A stretch of 64,000 nucleotides of DNA. Source: Spirochaetota bacterium (GTDB lineage: Bacteria > Spirochaetota > UBA4802 > UBA5550). Each line of letters opens with the position of its first letter. The stretch's first letter is position 1. A model generated the notes under the pieces. The model was not told the origin of the DNA. It searched no databases and saw only the letters and a list, made by a program, of their open reading frames with translations. Positions 62,054 to 64,000 of the stretch are shown piece after piece. The DNA lies in the NCBI GenBank assembly GCA_025457915.1, contig JALOTL010000010.1, forward strand, positions 55,824-119,823, written 5' to 3'. The translations under genes and the position numbers were made by a program.

Positions 62054-63675
62054 GGATACTCCTTGCATATTTGTGCCGCTACGGCGACAGGAACGATTAC
62101 TATCTTTCACTTCTCCCTCACGGCCTGACATCAATAGCGGCATGCCTCCGGCAAAAGGGGCATGATGTCATCCTTGCGAATTTTTCATCGATCGGGTACA
62201 GGAGGGCTGCAGGTGAAATCGTGAAAATAAGGCCTGATGTGCTCGGCATTTCGATTTTTTCCTATAACAGGGCGGACTCCCTCAGGCTCGCCGCAGGCGC
62301 AAAAAAGGCACTGCCCGAGCTGACCGTGGTCATCGGCGGTCAGCACGCGACCTTCCTGGCGGATGAGATCCTGAAGAGATACCCGGAGATCAGCCACGTT
62401 GTGAGGGGAGAGGGCGAGAGCGCCTTCCTTGAACTCATAAAGAACATCGAAATGAAAAAAAAGAACCCTGCGATAGTAAACGGGGACAGGATCGGGGACC
62501 TCGATTCATTGCCGTCTCCCCCGTCTTTCTCCGGACGCATGATCGGGGTCAACCAGAACGAGCAGTACAAGTACATCATCACGACAAGGGGCTGCCCCAA
62601 TACCTGCGCCTTCTGCACCTCGCCCCGGTTCTGGAAGAGGGGCGTGGAATTCAGGGGCCCGGAAAACATACTGGATGAGCTCCGGCTCGCGCATGAAAGG
62701 TTCGGGATCATTTATTTTTCGATCAGGGACGACAATTTCACCCTCAGGAAGGACAGGGTGCTGAAATTCTGCAAAATGCTTGCCGGTAGCGGCATGTACA
62801 TCATGTGGAACTGCCAGGCAAGGGCCGATACGGTCGACGAGGAGATGCTGGTGGAAATGAAGAAGGCCGGTCTCGAGCACATACAGTACGGCGTCGAGTC
62901 CGGATCGGACAGGATCCTGGCAATGTACGACAAATCCCTGAAGATTGGCGACATAGTCAGGGCCGCGGAAACGACGAGGAGGGTTGGGATATATCTTTCA
63001 ATATATCTCATGTCAGGCATGATGGGCGAAAAACATTCCGACGTCAGGAAAACGGTCGCCCTTATTAAAAAGATACTTCCGGGCGACGGGATCATTTCGC
63101 CGGTCGCCTATTATCCCGGGACCGTTCTGTACGAAGATTCGAAAAAAAACGGGTTGATAGACGACGGCATATGGTTCAGGACGGCCGATCCCGGTATTTT
63201 CGTGAGAGGGGACACGGACGGCTGGATCAGGGAAATATCGGATGAGCTCGGCAGGATCAGGAGCAGTTCCTGGTACACGGAAAAGGATTTCGCGGGCCAC
63301 AGGCGGGTCGCAGGGGCCTCATGCTGGGTCACTGACATCCTCGAGGGCGATTATTTTCTTGATGAAGAAAGATATGAGCGCGCGGCAAATTCATATATGC
63401 GCGTCATCGGCTCTCTGCCGGAAAATATCTGGGGCCATTTAAGGATGGGTAAGCTCAGTTTCTTCACGGAGGACTATGAAGAGGCCGCGGGTTTTTATTC
63501 CAGGGTGACTGAACTTGCGCCTGCATATTACGGCGGATGGCTGAAGCTCGCCGAATCTCTGCTGGCGCAGGGCAGTAGAAAAAACGCCCTCGGTTGCGCG
63601 AAAAAGGCCGCGGATCTGAATCACTATGATCCGAGGATATCGAATCTTATCGGGATTTTAAAACGGCAGGGCTGA
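62044..63675 (+). CDS. B12-binding radical SAM protein with C-terminal TPR repeats
   Basis: The TTG-started 543-residue protein overlaps the peptidase gene by 10 bp. About 1-140 is a cobalamin-binding-like domain (RILLAYLCRYGDRNDYYLSL, LGISIFSYNR, VVIGGQHATF). About 175-400 is the radical SAM barrel with TTRGCPNTCAFCTSPRFW (CxxxCxxC, about 185-192). About 440-540 holds two or three TPR-like repeats (ERYERAANSYMRVIGSLPEN, MGKLSFFTEDYEEAAGFYSR). The first two domains mark the B12-dependent methyltransferase-type class. The TPR tail suggests a protein partner. Overlap with a wall enzyme gene hints at an envelope or lipid substrate. Confidence 0.87.
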   Translation: MPLRILLAYLCRYGDRNDYYLSLLPHGLTSIAACLRQKGHDVILANFSSIGYRRAAGEIVKIRPDVLGISIFSYNRADSLRLAAGAKKALPELTVVIGGQHATFLADEILKRYPEISHVVRGEGESAFLELIKNIEMKKKNPAIVNGDRIGDLDSLPSPPSFSGRMIGVNQNEQYKYIITTRGCPNTCAFCTSPRFWKRGVEFRGPENILDELRLAHERFGIIYFSIRDDNFTLRKDRVLKFCKMLAGSGMYIMWNCQARADTVDEEMLVEMKKAGLEHIQYGVESGSDRILAMYDKSLKIGDIVRAAETTRRVGIYLSIYLMSGMMGEKHSDVRKTVALIKKILPGDGIISPVAYYPGTVLYEDSKKNGLIDDGIWFRTADPGIFVRGDTDGWIREISDELGRIRSSSWYTEKDFAGHRRVAGASCWVTDILEGDYFLDEERYERAANSYMRVIGSLPENIWGHLRMGKLSFFTEDYEEAAGFYSRVTELAPAYYGGWLKLAESLLAQGSRKNALGCAKKAADLNHYDPRISNLIGILKRQG

Positions 63676-63994
63676 TGTCCCGAAGCCCTTTTTCAAGCAG
63701 CCGCTTTACCTCCGTCATGTATTCATCAGTCGAAGTACCGTCTGGATTTTTAGTGATCAGATCGTCAAGGATGCCGGGCATGTTAATGAGCATGGAATAA
63801 TGGAACCAGTCCTTGAAAATAACCGCGGCATGACGGATTTTTTCAGGCTCAAGCTCCCACGCGCCGCATTCGAATTTACTGCAGACATCATCGAAGAATT
63901 TTTTCATGCTGCCGGTGAAATATTCATTGCGGTCATGGGCGAGACAGCACAATCCGCCGGTTGATTCGTCGAATCCTATATAATGGCAGTTCAT
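63647..63994 (-). CDS. Hypothetical protein at the right edge
   Basis: The frame has an ATG at 63994 and gives 115 residues, but it is still open at the window edge, so the true start may lie outside. It has no signal or membrane segment. The first part has cysteines in GGLCCLAHDRNEYF and SKFECGAWEL, which could bind metal, and the rest is helical. The 3' end overlaps the radical SAM gene on the other strand by 29 bp. Family unknown. Confidence 0.5.
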   Translation of the reverse strand: MNCHYIGFDESTGGLCCLAHDRNEYFTGSMKKFFDDVCSKFECGAWELEPEKIRHAAVIFKDWFHYSMLINMPGILDDLITKNPDGTSTDEYMTEVKRLLEKGLRDISPAVLKSR

Positions 63995-64000
63995 GGCGTC

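Overview
The window looks like a chromosomal segment of a Gram-negative-type bacterium, most probably a spirochaete-like lineage (Spirochaetota, Leptospirales-like). The pointers are a Leptospira-type DUF1554 lipoprotein, many 7TM/jelly-roll signalling proteins, ExbBD, lipoproteins with loose lipoboxes, and an hrcA-grpE-dnaK-dnaJ cluster under a CIRCE operator. The lineage is an inference from gene content only. Coding DNA has moderate GC, favours AGG for arginine and often uses TTG starts (dnaJ, rsmA, pdxA, the APC permease, the cysteine hydrolase). Intergenic DNA is AT-rich. No tRNA, rRNA, CRISPR array, prophage or complete insertion sequence was seen.

Layout. 1-3.6 kb: the edge of a quinone-linked respiratory complex (pentaheme cytochrome plus molybdopterin-family subunit, Qrc or alternative complex III type) and ExbB/ExbD. 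3.8-6.2 kb: a cobalamin-dependent methionine synthase without a reactivation domain, behind a perfect 14-2-14 palindrome. 6.6-16 kb: DUF1554 lipoprotein, a degenerate GGDEF sensor, a CheD-like deamidase, STAS protein, ankyrin lipoprotein, ispG and an unusual jelly-roll/7TM chemoreceptor. 16-19.8 kb: an MBOAT plus AlgX-like polymer O-acetylation pair and a LysM/M23 endopeptidase. 20-25.5 kb: bactofilin, pdxA, TPR protein, tRNA-dihydrouridine synthase and a MarR-thioesterase pair. 25.5-32.2 kb: a membrane-protein gene broken at a T8 run, an SPFH plus NAD-kinase-like pair, an APC permease and a hybrid histidine kinase.

33-43.5 kb: a hydantoinase-A-like plus deacetylase-like operon, type III glutamine synthetase, rsmA overlapping a radical-SAM/DUF2344 fusion, and a coiled-coil protein. 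43.7-48.7 kb: the heat-shock cluster, with a strong terminator between dnaK and dnaJ. 48.7-57 kb: a Cache chemoreceptor, tyrS, an ECF sigma/anti-sigma pair, a cysteine hydrolase and a SpoIIE-type phosphatase. 57-64 kb: queH, a compact UvrD-like helicase, Smr, DUF1992, a VanY-type peptidase and a B12/radical-SAM/TPR protein.

The most notable non-gene signal is a MITE-like family. Two 221-bp copies (53327-53547 and 59585-59805) share terminal inverted repeats and ATAA flanks, and a third, internally different member lies at 1321-1482. The 53.3-kb copy lies directly against a decayed gene. Other leads are the methionine-synthase palindrome, the T8 frameshift, the SPFH/NAD-kinase-like and hydantoinase/deacetylase operons, two small proteins sharing end motifs (42550 and 59319), and a promoter-hairpin-terminator unit near 38.75 kb that could be a small RNA. 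No wholly new defence-type system could be demonstrated.
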